From JAIBJN01 sp963699495 (GTDB taxonomy: Bacteria; Actinomycetota; Thermoleophilia; Gaiellales; Gaiellaceae): a DNA stretch of 64,000 nucleotides. The notes under the pieces are model-generated. The model was not told where the DNA came from. It worked only from the letters and a program-made list of their open reading frames with translations, and made no database searches. The stretch is from assembly GCA_963699495.1 (NCBI GenBank), contig CAVOUB010000005.1, positions 868,001-932,000 of the forward strand. Reading direction: 5' to 3'. The position numbers were made by a program, and so were the translations under genes. This document shows positions 42,168 through 50,634 of this stretch, piece after piece; position 1 is the stretch's first letter; every line of letters starts with the position of its first letter.

Positions 42168-42632
42168 ATGACGTCCCAGGCTCCCGAGCGACTTGCGGCT
42201 AACGCCGCGCACGAGGCCGCGAGGTACTCCATCACGATCGACGGAGTCGAGATCGCAGATTTCTCCGAGCTGGTCGAGCTGTCGTCCGGGCTCGACCCCT
42301 CCGACCTCGCGCTTGGCCTTGACCGGAAGCGCAAAGCCGATCGGAAGAAGCTTCCCGGCAAGCGGACCCCGCCGACCGTCACGCTGAGGCGCGGCCAAAC
42401 CGACGACCTGGGCGTGTTCGAGTGGCATCGCGACGCCTCGGGCCGCACCGCCGCCCGGCGGGACGCAGTCCTCGTCATGTACGACGTCCGCGGTGAGCCG
42501 ATCGCGCGCTACTACCTGGAGAGCGCCTGGCCGGCGAAGATCGGGATCAGCGGGCTGAAGGCAGGCGCGAGCGAGGTGCTCTACGAAACGGTCACGCTCA
42601 CCTGCGAGGACATCCAGCGCGTGAGCCCCTAG
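42168..42632 (+). CDS. Phage tail tube (gp19)-like protein, stand-alone
   Basis: A 154-aa protein resembling the T4 gp19/contractile-tail tube family: ARYSITIDGVEIADFSELVELSSGLDP, a charged variable loop (DRKRKADRKKLPGKRTPP), VTLRRGQTDDLGVFEWHRDA, RRDAVLVMYDVRGEPIARYYLESAWPAKI and SEVLYETVTLTCEDIQRV, which track the beta strands of tube monomers. It has its own start with AAGGAGG and a TACGCT -10 box at 42136-42141. No sheath, baseplate, tape-measure or other phage genes are nearby, so it is neither a visible prophage nor a complete injection system. It overlaps the convergent regulator by 4 bases. Confidence 0.7.
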   Translation: MTSQAPERLAANAAHEAARYSITIDGVEIADFSELVELSSGLDPSDLALGLDRKRKADRKKLPGKRTPPTVTLRRGQTDDLGVFEWHRDASGRTAARRDAVLVMYDVRGEPIARYYLESAWPAKIGISGLKAGASEVLYETVTLTCEDIQRVSP

Positions 42633-45600
42633 GCTTCGGCCTCTGGTTCGAGAGTCTCGAGGAAGCGCCGGACCCGCGAGGCCGCGGCGACGTTCTCCTT
42701 CGCCTCGCAGAGCGCGAGCGACCTCTCGGCCGCCTCTTCGGCCTCGTGGGGCCGCCCGGCTTTCAGCAGCGCGTGCGCGAGGACGCGGTAGGCGTCGGCG
42801 CGAAAGACGATGAAGTCTGTCTGGTCCCCGAGCTCCACGGCTTGCCGCGCCTCGGTCAGGCCGAGCTCGGCTTCGTTCCGGCGAGCAGCGAGCTTTGCAC
42901 GGGCGGTGTGGCGCTTGATCAGCCACTCCATGTCGCTCGGCGCGGGAACGGTGTCGATTGCCTCGACGGCAGCCGCCGCCTCGTCGAGGCGATCCTGGGC
43001 GAGAATCGCGTGCGCGTAATCGACGAGAGCTGCTGAGAGAAACCAGCGGTCGCCGATCGCGCGCGTGATCCGTTGCGTGTCGCGGGCGGCGCTCGCCGCC
43101 GCGGCCGGCTTCCCTGCGAGCATTTCCCCCTGGGCGTCCATGAGGGACATCCAGGCCGAGGCCTCGTGGAGACCGAGTTCCTCGAGCCCTGCTCGCGACC
43201 GGGCCATGCCTTCGCGCGCCTCGTCGACTCGTCCGGCCATCGCCGCGAGCACCGCGCGGCAGCCGAGAAAGCTCAGCTCGGCGGCGCGGTGGCCCACGAC
43301 CTCCCGCTCCAGGGCAACGCAGCGTGAGACCGCCTCGGAGACGGGCGTTCGGCCCTCGACGAGCGCCGCGATGAAGTTGAGAGCGGCGGCGACTTCGAAG
43401 CCGACACCGGCGCGACGTGCGTACTCGACCGCGCGCTCGGCATGCTCGAAGCTCGCCTCGGTGTGGCCCCTGGTCCAGGCGAGGTCGCACATCAGGTAGG
43501 AGGCACGGGAGAGCCCGAGGTCGTCGCCCAGCTCCCGAAGCGCGGCGACGGCCGCTTCGGCTACGTCGATCGTCGCCGCGACGTCGACCGACTCCGGATG
43601 GCGGTAGAGCCGCAGGCGCTCGCCCTCGACCACTGCGCGCCAGCGAACGAGTGGAAGGCCGAGTCGCTCGCCGAGCTCGACGGCGCGCTCCGCCACCTCG
43701 GCTGCCTGATCCAAGGTTCCGGCCTCCGAAAGGGCAGAGCCGAGCGCCGGCAGGAGCTCGGCCGCCGCGGGCTCCCCGGGACCGAGGAGCTCGACGGCGC
43801 GATCGAGGAAGCCGATCTGGCCCGAAAGGTCGCCGCGACGGTGGGCCTGGCGGGCGGCTTCGGCCAGCCGCTGCCCCGCCCGGACGGCGAGGTCGTGTGC
43901 CTCGTCGCCGTCCGACCCGACCTCACGTGCCAAGGAGTAGGCGCGCTCGAGGTGGAAGCCGATGCGGGCGTCCGGCTCGGGGACGGCCGTGCCGAGGCTC
44001 TCGAGCCAGCGGGCGTGGCGCTCGTGGAGTTGGGCCCGAGCCGTCTTCGGCAGGGACTCGTAGGCAGCGTCACGGATGAGCTCATGGCGAAAGCGCACGG
44101 CGTTCTCCCCGGCGAGGACAGGCTTCTCCGGCCGGAGCAGATCACGTCGCAGGAGCTCCTGCAGCGCGCTCTCCGCGTCGGAACGAGCCAGATCCTCGGA
44201 GAGGGCGAGCACCGAGCCGAGATGGAAGACCTCGCCCTCGACGGCGCCGTGCTCGAGTAGCGATCGCTCGAGCGGGCCCAACAGGTCGAGCCTTGCCGCC
44301 AGCAAAGCCTGGAGGGCAGGTGGAAGGCCTGGATCGGCGGCGTCGGTGCCGCGCTCCCCCACGTGCGCTAGGAGCTGCTCCAGAAAGAGGGGGTTGCCAC
44401 CCGCCGTCGCCGCGATGCGCTCGAGCCCGGCCTCTTCGAGCGTCTTCCCCGCGAGGGCGGCGAGGAGCTCTCGGCTCTCCTCGGCCGAGAGCGGGCCGAG
44501 CGTCAGCGAGGCCGCGTTTCGCTGGCCTCCGGCCCAGGCAGGGCGCGTGTCGAGAAGCTCCGGGCGTGCGAGGCAGAGGAGAAGGACCGGAGCGTCCCTG
44601 ATCCAGGTCGCCAGATGGTCGACGAGGTCTACGAGGGCGGGCTGGCCGTAATGGACGTCTTCGAAGACGAGCACCAGCGGCCGCATCCGCGCGCTCGCCG
44701 CGAAGAGCCGTCGAAACGCCCAGAGCGGGTCCTCTCCTGCGACCCCTTCCTCGAGGCCGAGCGCGGCCGCCACCCTGCGGGCGACGGCCGGTCCGTCGTC
44801 GAGCTCCCCCACGAGCTCGTCGATCGTGCCCTCTCCGGCCGCCTGGAGGACCATCTCGCGGACCGGCCAGTACGTGATTCCCTCTCCGTACGCAGGACAG
44901 CGGCCCACGAGGAACGTTGCCTCCGGCCCGAGGAGCGGCCGCAACTCGCGCACGAGCCTCGACTTCCCGATCCCTGGCTCGCCCAGCACGGTCACCAAGT
45001 GGCAGGCCGACGAGGCGACCGAGCGATCGAATGCGTCGCGAAGAAGGCGAAGCTCCGGCTCACGACCGAAGAAGGGCGTCTCCAGGCCCGGCCCGATCGA
45101 AGGGGCGGGCGCGACCTCGACGAGGCGGAAGGCGCGAACGGCCGTCGGCTCGCTCGAGATCGTCACCGGGCTGAGCTCCGCGCGGACTGCGTCGCCGACA
45201 ACCGTGCGTGTCGCCTCCCCCAGCAAGATCTCGCCCGGCGCCGCCGCCTCCTCCAGCCGCGCGGCGATGCTCCCGGCGCTGCCGAGGACCAGGGCCTCGG
45301 CATCCTCCCGACCCGGGGTCAGCACCTCACCGGTGTTCAGTCCGGTTCGGGCCGCGAGCCCGACTCCGAAGATCGGCTCGAGCTCGTCGTTCAGCTCGGC
45401 CAGCTTCGCGCGCAGCTCGACGGCCGCCAACACTGCGCGCAGGGCGTCGTCCTCGTGCGCCACGGGTACCCCGAAGACCGCCACGACCCTCTCGCCGCCG
45501 GAATCGCGCACCGCGCCCCCGTACGCCTCGCAGCTGGTTCGCATCGTCAGGTGGCAGCGAAGGAGGAGCGGTCGGAGGATCTCAGGGTCGAGCAGCTCTC

Positions 45601-46432
45601 CGAGCTCGGCCGAGCCCGCGAGGTCCGCGACGAGGCACGTGACCCTGCGGCGGAGAGCCCTTGCCGGAGCGGTGGGCTCCTGCGGTGTCGCCGGGGCGCC
45701 CGCCTCCTGGCGCAGGATCGCCTGCTCGAGGTCGCGAAGTTCCTGCGACGGCTCGATCCCCAGCTCGTCGACGAGCATGCGTCGAGCTTCGCGGTACGCA
45801 GCGAGTGCCTCTGCTTGCCGGCCGGAGCGGTAGAGGGCGAGCATGAGCTGCCCCCGGAGGCGCTCGCTCAGCGGATGCTCGGCCACGAGCGCCTCGAGCT
45901 CGCCGACGATGTCCGCATGACGGCCTAACGCGAGGTCAGCGTCGATCAGCGCCTCGGAGCACGCGAGGCGGAGCTCTTCGAGACGGGTGACCTCCGCCTG
46001 GGCGAACGGCTCGAAGCGGACGTCGGCGAGCGCCGGGCCGCGCCAGAGGGCCAGGCCCCGCCTGAATGCCTCGGCGGCGCCGGCGGCATCTCCGGCCGCG
46101 AGCTGGGCTCGCCCCTTCGCCACGAGCTCCTCGAAGCGGTCCGAGTCGCGGGCCCCCGCCTCGAGCCTGAGCGAGTAGCCGCCTGCTCTCGAGAGGATGA
46201 CGTCGCTTCCCAACGCTTTGCGTAGTCGGGAGGCGACCACCTGAACGGCGTTGTGGGGATTCGCCGGGAGCTTGTCGCCCCAGAGCTCCTCGATCACGCG
46301 ATCGGCCGGAATGACCTGGTCGCCGTGGACGAGGAGCAGGGCCAGAAGCGATCCGGGCCGCCCGCGCGGGACTTCGAGAGGACGACCTTCGTGGTCGAGC
46401 ACCTCGACAGGCCCGAGGATCCGAAACTCCAA
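42629..46432 (-). CDS. Giant BTAD-type regulator with cyclase-like, ATPase and TPR-like domains
   Basis: A 1267-aa protein. Residues 1-95: OmpR-like DNA-binding domain (EFRILGPVEVLDHEGRPLEVP, VQVVASRLRKALG). 95-245: bacterial transcriptional activation domain (RGLALWRGPALADVRFEPFAQAEV). About 265-425: class III nucleotide-cyclase-like domain (VTCLVADLAGSAEL) in which the second metal site reads GGERVVAVFG instead of GDAVMAVFG. About 455-800: AAA/NB-ARC-type ATPase with GEPGIGKSRLV and LVFEDVHYG. The rest is helical, TPR/MalT-like. I start at the TTG giving EFRILGP after GGAGGGG; a TTG at 46459 adds nine residues. SARP/AfsR-like regulators control secondary metabolism or stress responses; the target is unknown. 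Confidence 0.88.
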   Translation of the reverse strand: MEFRILGPVEVLDHEGRPLEVPRGRPGSLLALLLVHGDQVIPADRVIEELWGDKLPANPHNAVQVVASRLRKALGSDVILSRAGGYSLRLEAGARDSDRFEELVAKGRAQLAAGDAAGAAEAFRRGLALWRGPALADVRFEPFAQAEVTRLEELRLACSEALIDADLALGRHADIVGELEALVAEHPLSERLRGQLMLALYRSGRQAEALAAYREARRMLVDELGIEPSQELRDLEQAILRQEAGAPATPQEPTAPARALRRRVTCLVADLAGSAELGELLDPEILRPLLLRCHLTMRTSCEAYGGAVRDSGGERVVAVFGVPVAHEDDALRAVLAAVELRAKLAELNDELEPIFGVGLAARTGLNTGEVLTPGREDAEALVLGSAGSIAARLEEAAAPGEILLGEATRTVVGDAVRAELSPVTISSEPTAVRAFRLVEVAPAPSIGPGLETPFFGREPELRLLRDAFDRSVASSACHLVTVLGEPGIGKSRLVRELRPLLGPEATFLVGRCPAYGEGITYWPVREMVLQAAGEGTIDELVGELDDGPAVARRVAAALGLEEGVAGEDPLWAFRRLFAASARMRPLVLVFEDVHYGQPALVDLVDHLATWIRDAPVLLLCLARPELLDTRPAWAGGQRNAASLTLGPLSAEESRELLAALAGKTLEEAGLERIAATAGGNPLFLEQLLAHVGERGTDAADPGLPPALQALLAARLDLLGPLERSLLEHGAVEGEVFHLGSVLALSEDLARSDAESALQELLRRDLLRPEKPVLAGENAVRFRHELIRDAAYESLPKTARAQLHERHARWLESLGTAVPEPDARIGFHLERAYSLAREVGSDGDEAHDLAVRAGQRLAEAARQAHRRGDLSGQIGFLDRAVELLGPGEPAAAELLPALGSALSEAGTLDQAAEVAERAVELGERLGLPLVRWRAVVEGERLRLYRHPESVDVAATIDVAEAAVAALRELGDDLGLSRASYLMCDLAWTRGHTEASFEHAERAVEYARRAGVGFEVAAALNFIAALVEGRTPVSEAVSRCVALEREVVGHRAAELSFLGCRAVLAAMAGRVDEAREGMARSRAGLEELGLHEASAWMSLMDAQGEMLAGKPAAAASAARDTQRITRAIGDRWFLSAALVDYAHAILAQDRLDEAAAAVEAIDTVPAPSDMEWLIKRHTARAKLAARRNEAELGLTEARQAVELGDQTDFIVFRADAYRVLAHALLKAGRPHEAEEAAERSLALCEAKENVAAASRVRRFLETLEPEAEA

Positions 46433-46514
46433 ATTCCCCTCCGTGACAGCGGCGTGCAAGGGACGTGACAGCCGGGCCGCCCATTGTCCCCGGAGTCACG
46501 AGGAAAGGGAAGCG

Positions 46515-48020
46515 ATGGTGGTTGAGGCCCAGCAGGCGCTCCGACTCCGCCCTGAGAGCTCGAAGCTGCGGCGCGAGCTGGGCCGGCTCGACACGGTCTG
46601 CCTACTGATCGCCGCCATCGTCGTCATCGACACTCTTGGCGCCGTCGCGAACGGGGGCGCGCAGGCGCTGACCTGGCTCCTTGTCGTCTCCCTGACGTTC
46701 TTCGTCCCGGCAGGGCTGGTCATCTCGGAGCTGGGCGCCGCGTTCCCGCAGGAGGGCGGCGCGTACGTGTGGACACGGCTTGCCTTCGGACGTGCCTGTG
46801 GCGCTCTGACGGCCTTCTTCTACTGGATCGAGTCTCCGATCTGGCTTGGTGGATCTCTCACCATCACCGCCTTGACCGTGTTCGGCGAGTTCTTCACGCC
46901 CGTCGAGGGAATCTGGCGCTACGTCTTCGCGCTCGGCTTCATCTGGACGGCGATCGCGGTGGCGATCGCGCCCATCTCCAAGGGGAAGCGCGTCGCGGCG
47001 ACCGGGGCGGCGGTGCAGGTCGTCCTCCTGACGTTCTTCACCGTGACCGTGGGCCTCTACGCGCTCGAGCACGGTGTGCACGGCTTCGGGATCGGTCACT
47101 TCTCACCCACATGGGCTGCGTTCATCGCGGTCGCTCCGGTCCTCTTCTACAACCTCGTCGGCTTCGAGCTCCCCTCGGCGGCGGCCGGGGAGATGCGCGA
47201 TCCGCAGCGTGACGTTCCCGCCTCCATCGCCCGCGCCGGAGCGCTCACCCTCGTGCTCTATGCCGTGCCCATCGTCGCGATCCTCGCGGTGGTGCCTGCC
47301 GATCGGATCACGAGTCTGACCGGCTTCATCGACGCAATGAAGAGCGTCTTCACGGTGTACGGCGGCCACGTATCGCCGGACGGCACTGTCGTGCTGTCCG
47401 GCGCCGGCCAGGCTCTCGGGGCGGTAGCCGCCGCCGGCTTCATCTGGGTTCTGCTCGCGAACGGGCTCACCTGGGTCCTCGGGTCAGGCAGGGTTCAGGC
47501 GGTCGCCTGCCTCGACGGCGCGGGCCCCCGCAGCCTGGGGCGCTTCTCTGCCCGTCTCGGCACTCCGGTGCTCATGTGCCTGGTCTCGGGTGGGATCGCG
47601 ACGGTGACGATGGTTGCAGCCTTCGCTGTTTCCGGAAGCAATGCCGAGCGCTACTTCAGCGTCGTCCTCTCGCTCTCCATCGTGCTCCTAGCGCTCTCGA
47701 ACCTGGCTGTGTTCCCGGCCCTCGTCAAGCTCCGCCGCTCGCATCCGGACGTCGGACGGCCGTTCCGGATTCCCGGTGGATCCACGGGCGCCTGGCTCTG
47801 CAGCACTGTCGCGACTGCCTGGGTCGTCTTCGCCGTCCTGGCGGTGCTCTGGCCCGGCCTGGGCACGCCCGATCCCGACGCCGCGCTACCGGACGGCTTC
47901 GCCGGAGACCGGCTCGGCTTCGTCCTGACAGAGCTGGTTCCGCTGGCGGTGCTCCTGGCGGCCGCGCTCGCCTTCTCCTGCCTCGGCCGCCGCTCGAATC
48001 AGACGTCCGAAGTCCCGTAG
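46515..48020 (+). CDS. APC-superfamily amino-acid permease
   Basis: A 501-aa membrane protein with about 12 spans. APC motifs: the first helix LGRLDTVCLLIAAIVVIDTLGAVANGG, helix 3 ELGAAFPQEGGAYVWTRLAFG (consensus PxxGGxYxW), and the helix 6 region APVLFYNLVGFELPSAAAGEMRDPQRDVPASI (the F-x-G/GFE motif for substrate and cation). It most resembles glutamate/GABA or polyamine exchangers. The next gene on the same strand is an agmatinase, which makes putrescine, so polyamine or arginine-derived substrates are a reasonable guess. ATG at 46515 with AGGAAAGGGA upstream; divergent from the BTAD regulator, which could control it. Confidence 0.85.
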   Translation: MVVEAQQALRLRPESSKLRRELGRLDTVCLLIAAIVVIDTLGAVANGGAQALTWLLVVSLTFFVPAGLVISELGAAFPQEGGAYVWTRLAFGRACGALTAFFYWIESPIWLGGSLTITALTVFGEFFTPVEGIWRYVFALGFIWTAIAVAIAPISKGKRVAATGAAVQVVLLTFFTVTVGLYALEHGVHGFGIGHFSPTWAAFIAVAPVLFYNLVGFELPSAAAGEMRDPQRDVPASIARAGALTLVLYAVPIVAILAVVPADRITSLTGFIDAMKSVFTVYGGHVSPDGTVVLSGAGQALGAVAAAGFIWVLLANGLTWVLGSGRVQAVACLDGAGPRSLGRFSARLGTPVLMCLVSGGIATVTMVAAFAVSGSNAERYFSVVLSLSIVLLALSNLAVFPALVKLRRSHPDVGRPFRIPGGSTGAWLCSTVATAWVVFAVLAVLWPGLGTPDPDAALPDGFAGDRLGFVLTELVPLAVLLAAALAFSCLGRRSNQTSEVP

Positions 48021-48042
48021 CGGACCGCACCGGTCTTCGCGG

Positions 48043-48056
48043 TAGACTCACGCGCC
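48043..48056 (+). promoter_or_regulatory. Putative leaderless promoter of the agmatinase gene
   Basis: TAGACT at 48043-48048 is followed after 8 bases by the GTG at 48057; no Shine-Dalgarno sequence. It supports 48057 as the original start of the frameshifted gene. Confidence 0.45.
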
Positions 48057-49030
48057 GTGATCGACCCCACCAGAGCGCTGGCCGCGCGGACACGAGGAGA
48101 AGCCGGAGTACGCCGGGCTCCTCAGCTTCGCGTCGGCGGCCTACACGGAGGACCCGGCCGAGCTCCAGGGAGTCGACGTCGCCGTCGTGGGGGCGCCGAC
48201 CGACGATCTCACCTCCGACCGGCCGGGGACCCGTTTCGGGCCGCGGGCGATACGCGCCGCGAGCTGCGCGCCGGGGCCGCATCTCGAGGCGAAGATCGAC
48301 GCCTTTGCCGAGCTGTCGGTGGTGGACTTCGGGGACGCGCCGGTGATCTCGGCCGATCCCGTGCGTACGCACGCGGCCATCGAGGCGATCGTCGGGCAGG
48401 TGCTCGCCGCCGGCGCCATCCCCATCGTCCTCGGCGGCGACCATTCGATCTCGGAGCCGGAGATCCGTGCGGTGGCCGCGGCGCACGGCCCCGTCGGCGC
48501 TCGTTCACTTCGACACGCACACGGACACGGGCGCCGAGGTCTACGGCGTCGAGATCTCCCACGGGACGCCGTTCTACCGGCTCGTCGAGCAGGGCCACCT
48601 CGACCCGCGCCGCTACGCCCAGATCGGCTTGCGTGGCTACTGGCCGGGCGAGGCGGAGTTCGCCTGGCAGGCGGAGCACGGCGTCACGAGCTTCTTCATG
48701 CACGACGTCCGCGAGCTCGGGATCGGGGAGGTCGTCCGGCGGGCCGTCGAGGCCGTCGGCGCCGGCCCGGTCTTCCTCACCATCGACGTGGACGTGCTCG
48801 ACCCGGCGTTCGCGCCGGGCACGGGCACGCCCGAGCCGGGAGGGATGACGACCGGAGACCTCCTCTGGGCCGCGCGCACGCTCGCCGCCGAGCTGGAGGT
48901 CGTCGGCGCCGACGTCGTCGAGGTGATTCCGACCGCCGTGGGGTCGGCCGACATCACAGCGCTCGCGGCCGACCGGATCGTCCGCGAGATCCTCACCGGC
49001 ATCGCCCTGCGCCGCCGCGCGACCGCTTAA
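48057..49030 (+). pseudogene. speB: Agmatinase/arginase-family gene interrupted by two +1 frameshifts
   Basis: Ureohydrolase family: removes urea from agmatine or a related guanidino substrate using two Mn ions. The reading passes through three frames. The start GTG ATC GAC is in one frame; PPERWPRGHEEKPEYAGLL through VVGAPTDDLTSDRPGTRFGPRA and IPIVLGGDHSIS is in the second; ALVHFDTHTDTG, FLTIDVDVLDPAFAPGTGTPEPGG to the stop is in the third. The breaks fit an extra C in the CCCC run at 48065-48068 and an extra G at 48496-48497. With both removed the product is 323 aa and all metal-binding motifs (GGDHS, HFDTHTD, TIDVDVLDP) are intact. Real decay or sequence error; conservation favours error. 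Confidence 0.85.
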
Positions 49031-49064
49031 TCCTGGCGCAACATCCCACGGCGGCGCCGCGCCG

Positions 49065-49075
49065 TAGCTTGAGAC
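49065..49075 (+). promoter_or_regulatory. Putative leaderless promoter of the lipoprotein gene
   Basis: TAGCTT at 49065-49070 lies 5 bases before the ATG at 49076, without a Shine-Dalgarno sequence; consistent with the other TANNNT-start arrangements in the window. Confidence 0.4.
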
Positions 49076-49600
49076 ATGACTATCTCGAGAACATATTCAG
49101 TGCTCGCAGCTCTGGCCGCAGCCTCCGTCCTTGCGCTCGCAGCATGCGGAGGCGGCGGCTCCTCGAACTCCAGCCCGGCCACCGGCACGACCTCGGGCGA
49201 GACCGTCGCCGTCGCGAAGGTCGACGGCGTCGGCGACGTCCTCGTCGACTCGCAGGGAGCGGCGCTCTACTCGCCCGACCAGGAGACGGGCGGCAAGGTG
49301 CTCTGCACCGGCGCCTGCACCTCGATCTGGGTGCCTCTGTCGCTCCCCGACGGCGCTCAGCCGACAGGCTCGTCCGACGTCAGTGGACAGCTCGGCGTCG
49401 TCCAGCGGCCCGACGGGACCGAGCAGGTGACCTACGAGGGGAAGCCGCTCTACAGCTTCGTGGAGGATCGGTCGCCGGGAACGGTGACGGGGAACGGCTT
49501 CGCCGACAGCTTCGGCGGCACGAGCTTCACCTGGCACGTCGCCGGGGTCGGCTCCGTCTCCGGCGGCTCGACGTCCACGCAGAAGGGCTACGGCTACTGA
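49076..49600 (+). CDS. Secreted lipoprotein with COG4315-type repeats
   Basis: A 174-aa protein. Signal peptide with lipobox LALAAC (acylated C24) followed by a Gly/Ser-rich tether. Two repeats of the Lipoprotein_15 (PF03640-like) type are visible: GDVLVDSQGAALYSPDQETGGKVLCTGACTSIWVPL and a second unit with QVTYEGKPLYSFVEDRSPGTVTG ending TWHV. The family is common in actinobacteria and found near the membrane; its role is unknown, although related proteins are discussed in electron transfer or iron contexts. The C-terminus is Gly/Ser/Tyr-rich. Its stop overlaps the convergent ackA stop by 7 bases. Confidence 0.85.
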   Translation: MTISRTYSVLAALAAASVLALAACGGGGSSNSSPATGTTSGETVAVAKVDGVGDVLVDSQGAALYSPDQETGGKVLCTGACTSIWVPLSLPDGAQPTGSSDVSGQLGVVQRPDGTEQVTYEGKPLYSFVEDRSPGTVTGNGFADSFGGTSFTWHVAGVGSVSGGSTSTQKGYGY

Positions 49601-50634
49601 GACAGCTTGGCCAGGGCGGCCCGGGCGGCCCGGGCCGCCACGATCTCCTCCCGGGCCCGGACGACGAGGACGCGCACAGCCGACTGCGGCTTCGAGACGT
49701 CCGCGTCGGGCACCGCCCGGCGGTTCGCGTCCCGGTCGAGCTCGACGCCGAGAAACGCGAGGCGCTCGCAGGTCCGCTCCCGCACGACCGCCGACCCCTC
49801 GCCGATTCCGGCCGTGAAGACGAGGGCATCCAGCCCGGTCGCGGCGACGGCCATCGCGGCGACGGCCCCGGCGACCCGGTGGGTGAAGACGTCCAGCGCG
49901 AGGGACGCATCGTGGTCGCCGGCGCCGGCGCGGGCTTCCAGCTCCCGCACGTCGGCGGTGCCCCCGAGCCCGATGAGACCGGACTCGTGGTTGAGCGCGT
50001 GGTCGAGGGAATCCAGATCGAGCTTGCCCGTGTGCAGGACGTGCAGGATCGCTCCGGGATCCAGCGAGCCTGCGCGCGTGGCCATCGGCACTCCCTCCAG
50101 CGGACTGAAGCCCATCGTCGTGTCGACGGAACGCCCGTCCCGGACGGCCGTGATCGAGCAGCCGCCTCCCAGGTGGCAGACGACGAGGCGCGGCACGCGG
50201 ACGAGCTCGGCGCACCAGCGCACGGAAAGGCCGTGGAAGCCGTAGCGGCGGATGCCCCACTCCTCCCGCCAGCGCCGCGGCACGGCGTAGGTCCTGGCGT
50301 GGTCGGGGATGGTCGCGTGAAACGCGGTGTCGAAGACGGCGACGTGAGGAACGTCGGGGAGCGCCGCCGTCGCCTCGTCGATGCCGCGGAGCGCGGGCGC
50401 GTTGTGGAGCGGCGCGAGCTCCTCGAGCGCGCGAATGGTCTCGCGCACGCTGTCGTCGATGACGACCGGCTCGCGGAAGCTCGAGCCGCCGTGGACGACT
50501 CGGTGCGCCGCGGCATCGACGCTCGCGGGCTGAACCTCGGCCAGGGAGGCGACCGTCTCCGTACTCTCGTCCTCCGCGACGAGTGACAGCTTCAGGCTCG
50601 TCGAGCCGGCGTTGACGACGAGCACTCGGCCCAC
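49594..50634 (-). CDS. ackA: Acetate kinase
   Basis: A 346-aa enzyme that converts acetyl phosphate and ADP to acetate and ATP. ASKHA-fold motifs: VLVVNAGSTSLKLSL (residues 4-18), RVVHGGSSF, FDTAFHATIP, RRYGFHGLS with the catalytic His, LGGGCSITAVRDGRSVDTTMGFSPLEG and GLDALVFTAGIGEGS. It is about 50 residues shorter than the usual 400, with the loss in surface segments of the C-terminal half; active-site residues are kept. GTG start overlapping the phosphoketolase stop by one base, so the two form a unit: phosphoketolase makes acetyl phosphate, AckA turns it into ATP. Confidence 0.94.
   Translation of the reverse strand: MGRVLVVNAGSTSLKLSLVAEDESTETVASLAEVQPASVDAAAHRVVHGGSSFREPVVIDDSVRETIRALEELAPLHNAPALRGIDEATAALPDVPHVAVFDTAFHATIPDHARTYAVPRRWREEWGIRRYGFHGLSVRWCAELVRVPRLVVCHLGGGCSITAVRDGRSVDTTMGFSPLEGVPMATRAGSLDPGAILHVLHTGKLDLDSLDHALNHESGLIGLGGTADVRELEARAGAGDHDASLALDVFTHRVAGAVAAMAVAATGLDALVFTAGIGEGSAVVRERTCERLAFLGVELDRDANRRAVPDADVSKPQSAVRVLVVRAREEIVAARAARAALAKLSQ

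Noticed and set aside
42168..42632. Prophage or complete contractile injection system
   Set aside because: Only one tail-tube-like gene is present; no integrase, portal, sheath, baseplate or lysis genes flank it.
48187..48848. Shortened agmatinase starting at the GTG at 48187
   Set aside because: Conserved family sequence continues upstream to about 48067 in the same frame, and the gene still breaks again near 48496, so this start does not rescue a working protein.
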